64,000 nucleotides of DNA, from positions 140,779,501 through 140,843,500 of the forward strand of contig CM060831.1 in NCBI GenBank assembly GCA_030762175.1. The letters are read 5' to 3'. Below, piece by piece: positions 23,907-33,177 of this stretch. The notes under the pieces were generated by a model that saw nothing but the letters and a program-made list of their open reading frames with translations, was not told the DNA's origin and ran no database searches. The DNA is from Metallyticus violacea (taxonomy: Eukaryota > Arthropoda > Insecta > Mantodea > Metallyticidae). Made by a program: the position numbers and the translations under genes. The first letter of the stretch is position 1. Each line of letters starts with the position of its first letter.

Positions 23907-24369
23907 TATGTTTTTTGAACACCACAACATAAAAAAGTATTTTTGGTGAAATGTGACATCTAGAGATCTAATATTTCTCATTAACATTTTTAGTTAGAGG
24001 TATAACTTTTAATCGGTTAACATAGAAATATGAGAAATAAGGCATTTTAAAGTTTTTGTGTTTTTGCTAAATATAATGATTTATAAAATATTGTCATTTA
24101 TTTATAAGATTAGAAAAACATATTTGTTATATTTGAACGAAATCATTAAGAAACAATCATGAAAAGACTTACCAAATCGAATTAACAAATTTACATTGAC
24201 CGCTGCTGTTCGGTATTTAAGCTGTAGGACGGACGCTATCTGTAAGGGTAAGTCGGATTATTCATCCACGAGGATGTGCAGACTCTTTCACATGAAACCA
24301 GCGAATTGCCGCTTGATAGGAATGCCCAGTTGTTAATGCTAACAATAACGATATGTTATGCCTCACATG
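23907..24369. other. No gene recognised
   Basis: AT-rich spacer between mariner 1 and the inverted satellite array. Confidence 0.4.
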
Positions 24370-25060
24370 CACATCTCCTCCCGGGTCACCTTAATTGACA
24401 TTCTCGGCGATTACAAAAAATCTGTTTTTAAGTACGTCCCAGCTCCTAATGGTCCGATTTCTCTGATTTTAAAAAACTATTATTTTATTTCATTTAAATG
24501 GTATATAGCGAGTTTGGTTGGGAAAAATTTTTCGGCCACCAAAATAAGGCTATTTTTAAATATAGAAATGTATAAATAAAATATAGAAAGTTACAAATCA
24601 TTAAGACGACTAAAACAGTTTTCAGGTTTATGTTTTTATTTTATTTAATTAGTGTATGCCCGGTTTTGTTGTGAAGAAACAAACATTAATGCCTTAAGGG
24701 TGACTTTTAAATGTTCGATTTCATGTAAACCCCCACTCCTAATGGCGCGATTTCAGAAACAAGTTTCATTTTATTTAAATAGCATTGCTAAAAATAAATA
24801 TTGATGTCGCTAGAGTAATTTTTAAATTTTTGGTTTTAGATAAACCCCTACTCCAATTTCACCAATTTTAAGAAATTGTTATTTCTATTTTAATTTCATT
24901 TTTTTTAAAATTTTCGCTTTAGTTTTACCCGATACCCAATTTTCCAATTTTTCTAGTTAACGAACTCTACGAATCGTTTGTTAATTGATGGTTATATGCC
25001 GAGTTTCGTTGAGAAAATACAAAATTGCGACCGGTATAGTGTTAGCAGACATATATGTAT
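24370..25060 (-). repeat. Satellite array in inverted orientation
   Basis: Reverse-complement units of the 18.2-18.9 kb array. On the minus strand I read CGGTCGCAATTTTGTATTTT, CTCAACGAAACTCGGCATAT, GTTCGTTAACTAGAAAAATT, GAGTAGGGGTTTATCT and ACTCTAGCGACATCAATATT. Anchor spacings are irregular (about 109-157 bp), so units are deleted or diverged more than in the forward array. Confidence 0.72.
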
Positions 25061-25340
25061 TTTTTTCATTGTCATTTTCGGTGCCTAGTGTGTAGGATCG
25101 ATGAAAATTTGAGGAAATTTTTCTAAAAACTTTTCATAGGTACAATCACGATACTATTTCCTTCGGAATTCGCTAAAAAAATCGATAATAAAGTGGTTTG
25201 TATTCTGACAGCGGAAACTAACGTTTTAATCGTTGAAGCTTTTTAGGAACAATTAATTTCAATAAAATTTAAAACAAAATTAAAATTATTCAATAATTAC
25301 TTTATATAAATATTTTATTAACTATATGCGCCTGTTTATT

Positions 25341-25600
25341 ATAATTTATTTAAGGATGTTCTTTTATATCATTAGCGTCCCATTCAATTCAGTGCGTGAA
25401 ACAGTCAATAAATTTCTCTCGGAGACCTCTACTTTTCAGGCTTGATGTTCTTTTACGTGCCGTAAATATACATGGGACGAAACGGCTTTACTTTTCTTTC
25501 AAAGGAAGCCATAATTGTAATTTTTACGCTCTAAAACATACATGGATCTTTAAGGTCTATAAAGGCAAATGTGTTTTTCCACTAGACCACCAGATCGACA
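25341..25600 (-). repeat. SINE family A, copy 4 (old)
   Basis: The inverted head is CCACTAGACCACCAGATCGA and the tail is TCCCATTCAATTCAGTGCGT. Box B is lost where a CATGGATCTTTAAGGTC stretch replaces it, and there are many point changes in the body. Confidence 0.8.
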
Positions 25601-26899
25601 TCTAAACCGTTGTTTGATAGTTGTTTTAGCGTCTCTGTGGTACCTTAGTGAAAGAGGAATAAAAAAAACGCAGAGTAAAAAGTAGAAAAGTTGCTCTGTT
25701 TGTTGGCTTTTATCATCGCATGACATGATTCAGTTTTTCGTAAAGGAAAACTGATCATGTGAACTTAATATACTTTTTTTTAAAACTGATTTTGAATGGA
25801 GAATAGAAAGGAGGTCGATATTCTGATACGGCAGGAGCTACCAGACCGTGTTTTGTTTATTGTCTCTCAAAGTTAAATTGAATGTATCGCGCCTCAGGAA
25901 CCACTGTCGTGTATATCAACACATGCTTGCTTTTTCAGTTTATTTATATTAGTAATTTTGCTGCACTGAAAACACGCTGGAAGAGCGCTTTGTGGATCCA
26001 GATTTATTTCCCCCCTTTCCCTTGAAAAACAGCTATTCCACGTTCCTTGCAACAAATGCTGATTGACTCTATAAGCAAATGCTCTTTTTTATTATAAAAA
26101 TTATTTTTGCCTATGATCGTATGGTCTTTTACAGCTAAAGATAGACATTTGGATTAGAGCGCCTGTACTGTCTCGAAACTCTATACAGGGTTTACATAAA
26201 TTGTCTTTCAATAATCACAGGTCGTGATAAAAGGGGAATTGGACGGTTGGTTAATATAAGAACAGGAACTAAATCTCTAACTAGCAATTTTCATTTAGAG
26301 ACAACGTATTTTCAGCGAGGTTTGCTGCCAAATATCCCTTGAAACTCTTCTAAAGCAACCCTCACATCTCACATGCATTATGTTCTTAACAGTGATTATT
26401 AATAAAGGACATCTATCATCTTCCAGCTGACTAGACCGTAAGTAAGGTCTCTGCTCTGAGGGTATGTCAGTATGGCAGTATGATGGAGCCGCACAGTTAA
26501 GCAGAAACTGTGTTATGGGTGGGTGCTTTCGGGTTAATGGAATCATCCGATCCGGCTGCCCCAATTCAGCATGGTTACAGTCGTGCCTCACTCGTCTGAC
26601 ATAACGAAAATATTTATTATGAAGATGTAGGAATGCGGTCTTTCTATTCGCAACATCCTCGATTTCAAGAGCAAGGAGTGGAGGTTTCGAAGTAACCATG
26701 CTCGCAAAGTGTGGGAGAGCTTAAGACTAAGACATTTTGATTTATATTTGCGAGTTTCTTGTCTCGTCATTTCTGAAGCGACTTACTGAAGTTTTGGATT
26801 GCATTGATTACTTTTTTTTTAATACGAGAGATTTTTTTATCAACCTCCGATGGGGCATAACAAACAGACAAATGTGAATCACAAAATGGCTTTATTACC
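25601..26899. other. No gene recognised
   Basis: Includes a 134-codon minus-strand frame (26295-26699) with no recognised domain. A transposon-terminus-like word, TATACAGGGTTTACATAAATT, lies near 26184 without a partner. Confidence 0.35.
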
Positions 26900-27205
26900 A
26901 GGAGCCAAGTACAGTCACAGTTACTTTTCCACATAGTCACCGTGAAGATTAAGACATTTGTCATATCGATAGACGAGCTTTCCAATACCCTCTTCATAGT
27001 AGTTTGCCGCCAGCCTACCCACCGTGCACAAGGTTTTCGATAGCCAAGGTGTTCTGTAACAATTACAGAACTGATCTTGAAATATACTGAAATTACACAG
27101 ACAACTTAATGATGGTAAACCTCCGTCTCTCTCGAACCACTCGATCAACTCCCTGAACAAGATCTTCACTAGCGACAGACCTGCATCCTTGTCCGCCTTC
27201 ATCAT
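26900..27205 (-). pseudogene. Mariner-type transposase C-terminal relic
   Basis: A minus-strand frame of 94 codons ends YYEEGIGKLVYRYDKCLNLH followed by GDYVEK and a stop, the classic C-terminus of a mariner transposase. Upstream residues no longer align with the catalytic region. The terminus differs from the 22.7/39.6 kb copies (which end IKG.YIEK), so it is another mariner lineage. It abuts the duplicated segment beginning at 27210. Confidence 0.7.
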
Positions 27206-27209
27206 GAAC

Positions 27210-27692
27210 TCAGAATATATAAGCTATATTTATAACGATGCATATGTTTTCATTTTTACAAAATATATCACTCAGAAATATTAATTCAATATGTGTTTAA
27301 GAATTATATTTGTATGTACGAGCGCTCTATAACAACATTCAGTAAACGTTTGCATTACACGTTTTTACTGCAATAACATTTAAATTAAATTTCAAAGCCA
27401 CTGAAATTAGATATATTTTTTAGATTGTAAAAATTTTATTGCGTATATTTGCGTAGTGCATTCTTTTTGTTTCTGCATAGTAACATATTTTTGTTTTATT
27501 CACACATAAATTTCTTCAAATGCACAAGGTTTCTTTCTGTTATTTTTCTTATTTTAGTGGTTGTAAAGATGATGCCAAGGTCGCAGTTTCATTAAACATG
27601 TTAAAAATACCCACAAAATACATCATTATATGTTAATGGTCATATATTTAATTTAATTAATATTAAACCATTAGTTTTTGTGGTTTAATATA

Positions 27693-27728
<36 letters not shown>

Positions 27729-27930
27729 AATAACAATAAAGTATTATAGTTCAGTTTTTCTTTTTATCAGGCTTAGAGTTTATCATGCCAATTAACACAC
27801 AGCAATGCCATAACTTATTTCATTAATTATTAAGACAGTAATTTCGATTTTATATATATCTATTTTAAAAGCTAGTGAACTTGCTGAGGAATTCGCTTAG
27901 TTTATGCAGCACCTGCAGGACTGACTTTTT
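27210..27930 (+). repeat. Duplicated 0.8-kb segment, copy 2
   Basis: Same-orientation partner of 18950-19750, with shared blocks listed there. Its (TAA)n tract (27691-27740) is interrupted by C and AATAC changes. The left end coincides with the mariner relic rather than with a satellite array. Confidence 0.7.
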
Positions 27931-28029
27931 AAATACATTTAAACGAATCACAACGGCAAAATAGCCCGACAATGATCAAATTCAATAATAATGCCAGACG
28001 TGAAAGCCTAAGGAATGCTGGATTTGTTT

Positions 28030-28125
28030 TTATATCACCGTTAACCAGTTAAAAACCGCAAAACAAAAATGCGAGAGAGGCAAATGATGAAGGTAGAATA
28101 ATCCATTAAAATTTTAAATTGTTAG
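28030..28125 (+). repeat. Single diverged satellite unit
   Basis: CCGTTAACCAGTTAAAAACC, GGCAAATGATGAAGGT and ATTAAAATTTTAAATTG follow the landmark order of the first unit of the 18.2 kb array (GTTAACCAGTAAAATTGGG, GCAAATGGGGATGAAGGT). Confidence 0.4.
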
Positions 28126-29135
28126 GTACCATGTTTATGTGACAAACCATAAACCATACAACTATTTAATTTGCGTTCTCTGATTCACTGATTTGGGGGA
28201 AGGAAATATTAGGTCAACTCTTAATGCCCATGATCGAACGTTGCTATGATACATAAACAGACAGCGTAATGAATATAGAACGGCTATATGCATTCAGATA
28301 TGCAGACAATATTTTTTTTTAAAAAAACGCTAGTATCTTCGATACAGGCTTCTCGCTGTGCAGATCAAGTCGATAATCCAGTTCATCCTACGCGGCGCAG
28401 TGTATCCATGACAGCAATGATACGGGTCGGTAAATTTGCTAGATTTATCAGCAATGATGCACTTACGCGTCTCCAAATGTACAAGTAAACCGGTGTTAAG
28501 GCACGGAAACAGGAAAGCCATGTTTCATTCTCCACGAATCCATCTGTTTTGGCAATAAGACGAGGCACCAGTTACTCATAAAAAGCTAACATGTCCAAAG
28601 AAGAGTGTCCTGTCTTCTTAGCCCAATAAATAAATAAAAACAAAAAATAAAAAAATAAATTAAATAATAAAAACGACTAATTTCCTTGCATTTGGAAAGT
28701 CGAAGCCGTGATGTTGAAGATTTTGTGTTATATTTTATGCTCGTGACATGTGCTAATCTCTTTAATGTTGGCAAGGTAACGTACTTGTTACGTGTTTTGT
28801 GTAAAATGCATGTAATTTAGTAGTAATTTTTGTGGTGTAGAAATCCAATTTTTAACATCAGCTTAAGATTGGTTTTCTGTCATATTAATAATAGAAAAAC
28901 TACTTTAATTATACTACAGTTTGAACGACAACACCAAAATCTACTCAAACATAAAACCCAAGGCTTTTCTAACATATATAGAAAGTGTTACTGTGAGTTT
29001 TGCACATACATTAAAGAAAAAAAGACATACAGACTACCCTTATACCAACTGTTAAATTTGGGAAAATGGTTGATAATGTAAAATACCCCTAGGCACCCTC
29101 TTGACACAGTAGCAATTTATTAAATACTATGTTAG
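28126..29135. other. No gene recognised; probable Penelope upstream region
   Basis: No clear domain. The last few hundred bases may be decayed reverse-transcriptase sequence of the Penelope-like element that follows, but I could not align it. Confidence 0.35.
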
Positions 29136-29383
29136 TGTGGCAAAGTTTATAGGCATAACTGTAATATCGATTAAAAACGATTGCAGGAACATCGCGACAC
29201 TTTCGCTTAGCCTGAACGATATGCAGTAGCAAAACATGCAATAAATGAATGTCAAGTCATACACTTTAATGAAACCAGAGGTGGTTGCAAAATCACAAAC
29301 CTTTTTAATCTAGCTAGGAAGGAGACATTGGAAATACGACATCCAGACAATTTTAACAGAGACGGTAGATATTACCTAAGTAG
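29136..29383 (+). pseudogene. Penelope-like retroelement, GIY-YIG endonuclease domain
   Basis: One frame reads CGKVYRHNCNID-stop-KRLQEHRDTFA-stop-PERYAVAKHAINE, then CQVIHFNETRGGCKI, TLEIRHPDNFNRDGRYYLS. This is the order of the C-terminal GIY-YIG nuclease of Penelope-like elements: CGKVYIG.TGR.I..R..EH, then the conserved AVA.H....H.I.F.ET, then EIR...NFNRD.G..LS. Two in-frame stops. The domain is cut at 29383 by a SINE insertion and resumes at 29667 with a stop where a Trp codon is expected. The nuclease would nick target DNA for retrotransposition. Confidence 0.75.
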
Positions 29384-29656
29384 AGTCGGTCCTGGTGGTC
29401 TAGCAGTAACCACACTTGCCTCGTAAACCCAAGATCGTGGGTTCAATCCTGGCCAGGCGTAAAACTCCTAAGTATGGCTTCCTTCGGAAGGAAATTAAAG
29501 CCTTGGGTCCCATGTCGTAGATTTACGGCGCAGAAAGGAACCACAAGCGTGAACGAAGAGATTTTTGAGCAAAATTATCGGCCGTTTCACGCCCTGAATT
29601 GAATGCGGTGTTGATGATCTGGGAAATTAAAGAGCGTCCGTAAATAAAACAAACCA
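29384..29656 (+). repeat. SINE family A, copy 5, inserted in the Penelope relic
   Basis: Full length: box A TGGTGGTCTAGCAGTAACC, box B GTGGGTTCAATCCTGGCC and a tail ending GCGTCCGTAAATAAAACAAACC. It is flanked by a perfect 10-bp target-site duplication, ACCTAAGTAG, at 29374-29383 and 29657-29666. The insertion splits the LS/SST codons of the GIY-YIG domain, so the SINE is younger than the Penelope copy. Confidence 0.93.
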
Positions 29657-29738
29657 ACCTAAGTAGCACATAGCAGTCGACCTTCTAAAACCAGACAGAG
29701 ATAATAAATACTGTCGTCTTTTCAGTAGTCAGTTATTA

Positions 29739-29813
29739 TTCATCTTCCACTGATGATGCCAACCGCAGAAGTTGGCGAAAGTTGTAGCACAATAACTGGA
29801 ATAACTGGATGAA
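29739..29813 (+). ncRNA. Hammerhead-ribozyme-like fold in Penelope 3' region
   Basis: Core CTGATGA (29750-29756) and GAAA (29777-29780) flank a 6-bp stem II, GCCAAC/GTTGGC, with a 7-nt loop. Stem III is TTGT/ACAA with an AGC loop (29782-29792). Stem I is TTCCA/TGGAA, extended by TTCATC/GATGAA across a 6-nt bulge. All three helices and both conserved core strands are in the right order. The expected cleavage triplet NUH reads AAC (29794-29796), so this copy is probably inactive. Penelope-like elements are known to carry hammerhead motifs. Confidence 0.6.
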
Positions 29814-30349
29814 CCACGGCAAAACAGCCCGGAAGATTTTAACTGTTTAAATTCTTGAATGTGCTTTCTTGTGTATTTAAGTAGGTTCACTATAACACCT
29901 AGAAGATAATTGAAGTTAATTGAACAGAACATTTGACTGCTTATTTTATATTGTAGCTGATTTAGTTTTCAACACTGAGAGTACCACTTGTTAACACTTT
30001 GTTATTTTTTAATATTCACTGAAGTGTTATGCACTTTAAATGTTTAAATCAGCCCACTCTCACACTCGTTTACTCACACTAATATTCATCACTGTTCTGA
30101 TCTTGTAATTTAAGTGTGTAATATATTTTAAACAGTTTCTTGGAGTGTTCGAAGTTGAGTCGATTTCTTGTGATATTATGAACAAATGACCAAATAAGAA
30201 AAAAAGTCCCTCAAGTTGGGCTGAAGATGCTGGGATGTTATATTTCAATGTAACTTCTGACAACTTCTTATGCTGCCGAACAGCGAAGTACAAGAATGTC
30301 CGTGGTGTTCTAACCCCCTACTTTTAAGCTCTCCACACTTTCCAGATTT
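29814..30349. other. Probable Penelope 3' tail, then nothing recognised
   Basis: The first 50-100 bases are likely the end of the Penelope copy. The rest is AT-rich with short frames. Confidence 0.35.
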
Positions 30350-30690
30350 CTCCCAATATTGTTGATAACTATTTATGCCCGAGGGGCCAAGGTGTTAATA
30401 AATTCCTCTACTTGTCCATAATGTTTCTTGTTCTGATTCAGTCCCTAGTACGCAGGATGGAGTACATTGGCAGCAACACTGTATATATTTAGCGACTGAT
30501 TTTTTGCTTTTTCTACACGTGGCAAAATATCCTTATAGCCATCAGGTAGGCGAAGATCCATCGACAGTTTAACGCCATCTGCAACAGTTGCTTCTTGATC
30601 ATTCCATGGAAAATCAAAACATCGCAGTATTTTGATATCTCAGTTTTTTCTTTGAACACTTCCCATGCGTTTAGCTTTAAATGAGATATG
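30350..30690 (-). pseudogene. hAT-like transposase relic (tentative)
   Basis: Broken minus-strand translation gives KYCDVFDFPWND, LRLPDGYKDILPRVEKAKNQ and NIYSVAANVLHPAY-stop-GLNQNK. AANVLHPAYRG-type words occur near the C-terminus of hAT/DUF659 transposases. Too decayed for a firm family call. Confidence 0.3.
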
Positions 30691-30973
30691 CTTTATTGCA
30701 ATATTATTTTAATATTTTAATAAGAAATAGTTATTTTCACAAACTGCCAGTTTCAACGGTGGTCACTGAAATCTTCCAGTAGTTTGGAAGCGTGATCCGT
30801 CTCATTTGATGACAATTGATATGTTCTAACAGTTTCAGAAGTTGGTATGAAAAAAAAAATGACTTTCGTGACTATTAATTCATCTAATTGTGAAGGAAAC
30901 AAAATGAGGGTGATGGTCTGTGTGGATGAAAAAATCTGACTCTAAATTCTTCATTGTCCTCAAATTTGTCTAG

Positions 30974-31032
30974 AACCTAACCTAACCTAACCTAACCTAA
31001 CCTAACCTAACCTAACCTAACCTAACCTAACC
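30974..31032. repeat. Interstitial telomere-like repeat, (AACCT)~12
   Basis: Uninterrupted 59 bp of AACCT, which is (TTAGG)n on the minus strand, the insect telomere motif. Flanking DNA is ordinary AT-rich sequence, so it is not a chromosome end. Confidence 0.95.
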
Positions 31033-31295
31033 ACGAGTGGTCCCCAACTACACAGTCACATATCCTCAAATATTTTTCAAGGGAAGTTTTCCAACAATAA
31101 CTAAGATGCCATCTTGAAATGTGAAGTATTTCCTTGCTAACAAAGTTGAATTAGACCGAGAAACGGTACTGACTTCAACCACATTTTTAAACTTTTACTA
31201 TAGGTTCTCTTCTATCTCTTTAATTCCAGTATTAGGGACTTACAAGTGTAAGGATTGTAGATTTACCTTTGCTTACAAGAATGGCTGTTCTAGTG

Positions 31296-31298
<3 letters not shown>

Positions 31299-31338
<40 letters not shown>
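31299..31338. repeat. (TA)20 microsatellite
   Basis: A perfect AT/TA alternation of about 40 bp just upstream of a B-family SINE. Confidence 0.95.
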
Positions 31339-31341
<3 letters not shown>

Positions 31342-31380
31342 CGGGCAGCAAGGAGTTTCAGGGTACCATGTACCTACCAC

Positions 31381-31616
31381 TACAGCTGGCCGAGGTCCTT
31401 AAGACGCGGACTCGTGAGCGGGAGATCAGGAACGTCCTCTCTGATGTTTTTCCCATGTTTCCCTCAGTCCTTATAAACGGCAAATGTCGGGGCGCTACCC
31501 TAAATTTAGGCCTGGAACGCTTCCTTCCTTAAAAAAACCTATCCAATTTATTATTTCATTTCACGTATCATCAGTGGTGCCTCGGTGTTTAAAAAGGCAT
31601 TAAACAAACTTTAAAA
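31381..31616 (+). repeat. SINE family B, copy 2 (box B deleted)
   Basis: CTGGCCGAGGTCCTTAAGAC and GCGGACTCGTGAGCGGGAG, then a jump to GTCCTCTCTGATGTTTTTCC. The GGGGTTCGAATCCC box B is missing. The tail has CTACCCTAAATTTAGGCC and CATCAGTGGTGCCTCGGTG. It could not be transcribed from its own polymerase III promoter. Confidence 0.85.
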
Positions 31617-32229
31617 ATTGGCACCACCTACAGCATCTCAAGGGCCCTTACTATATGAAGTGAAAGCATAAGGTGTTGGAATTGTGCTTGTTTTTACACT
31701 GTGTTGATACACTATCAGAAATGTAGCATATCTTTAAAATCTTTTATATATTTTTTTTTCAAAAATGTAACGACGTTTTTGGAACATGTGCACAGTAATA
31801 GTATAATGAAATGAACACATTGATATAACAGAAAAACAAATGCTTTGTAATTCATTCATTGATTTTGTAAATAAACAGACAAAGAGATGAACAGTGGCTT
31901 GCTGATTTTTACAGTGAAATCTTGGCCTACATCCTGCATAATAAATTAATAGTTATATAAAAAACTCCCAAAACAATAACTTCTCCATTTTGAAAAGACG
32001 TCTTTTTTATTTTAGGAAAGGGGATTGCTGATGAGCTATTAAGTCATGTACTTAAAGTAGCCTGAGGTTTGTCAGATAGTTTTCTACAAATCCTCTGCTG
32101 AGATGTGAGAGTATTGAGATTGCATCTGTCTGTAGATATCCGCTGTTTATATGTAACAAAATCAGTCAAATTAAGTTTTAATATCTGAAGAAATATTTCT
32201 TGAAGTACATTTTGCTCAGGACACTGTGT
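31617..32229. other. No gene recognised
   Basis: AT-rich. May include decayed 3' coding sequence of the element in the next entry. Confidence 0.3.
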
Positions 32230-32690
32230 TCAATAGACATCCTTCAGCTGGTGGATTGCAACTCATTAATACCAGGCAGATGTTTAAGTGTTGACATATT
32301 TTTTGTGATTTTATGTTGCTTAAAGGTATCTCCATAAGTTTGACATTCAGATGCTGTACACAAACATATACAGAGTAGTTCCAGCAGCTCCGGAAAGCGT
32401 CACATGTTTTGGTCGAAGTCTACAAAGAGTTGAGAAGCCAATTCTTACATCCGGAAGGTCATTTTTGAATTGTTGATATACTTCTTTTAAATTTCTATAG
32501 TTCAGCCTCTTCTGAACATAGGTTTTTTTTATCGTTCTTTATACCAGGTTTGAAATCTACCTTCCCAGACATTATGCAACTAATCAAATGAGATTCATAA
32601 AATTTAAGTACTGTTTCTTCAACAGACTCACCGACTTTACTTGTTGATTTGGTCATTAAAGTAATCTTCACACCTAGCAGTCCTTATCCA
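32230..32690 (-). pseudogene. Relic of a conserved transposon-like protein
   Basis: A minus-strand frame reads VQKRLNYRNLKEVYQQFKND, LPDVRIGFSTLCRLRPKHV, then SGAAGT. An adjacent frame upstream gives KVGESVEETVLKFYESHLIS and SGKVDFKPGIKND. I remember this order (FYE...S...PG..DF, Q.R...NL.E.Y..FK, IGFS..C.LRPK, GA.GT..VCVC) from uncharacterised, probably transposon-derived proteins of arthropods and other invertebrates. A frameshift lies at an A6 run near the ND/KK junction, and a stop follows the GT block. I cannot name the superfamily. Confidence 0.45.
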
Positions 32691-33151
32691 TTTAATGTTT
32701 GAAAGGCTTTATCAATTTTGTGTACACTTCAGCTTTTAGGCAGCCTAAATTTTAATTTTCCCACTACTTTTTTATGTAGTTTTGAACTTCTCATTTCATC
32801 ATTTCATCATGAAAGATGATTTCATGAAACTTTTTGGCTTTCATATATGCTGATAGAGAAGGGGACTGTGAATCTGAGAGAACTTATTTCAGAACTACTG
32901 ACATATAGTCTTTCAATGTTTTTCTGTGTGTAGTTGTAATCTCCTTTGGTTCAGCTTTTGCATAACGTATCTTTTTCAATTTTACTTTCTTTATTGCTAA
33001 TTCTCCAATGAATTGTAAGGATGCATTTAGTGCCTCAATGTACACTTAATCAGTGTCATATTCTGAAATATCCATCACACACTTTGCTTGTTCAATCTTT
33101 TCGCTTTGCCTGTACACATTATACATGCTTAAATCACTTTTTTGAAGACCC
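32691..33151. other. No gene recognised
   Basis: Probably more of the same minus-strand relic, but no further blocks could be aligned. Confidence 0.3.
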
Positions 33152-33177
33152 AACCTAACCTAACCTAACCTAACCTA
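33152..33177. repeat. Second interstitial telomere-like repeat, (AACCT)5
   Basis: Five AACCT units in the same orientation as the 30974 array, 2.1 kb away. Confidence 0.92.

Noticed and set aside
26295..26699. 134-codon minus-strand frame
   Set aside because: No recognisable motif; composition typical of random translation.
29384..29456. Functional tRNA gene at the heads of A-family repeats
   Set aside because: The head always continues into the same SINE body and the stems are poorly paired; repeated copies show it is a SINE.
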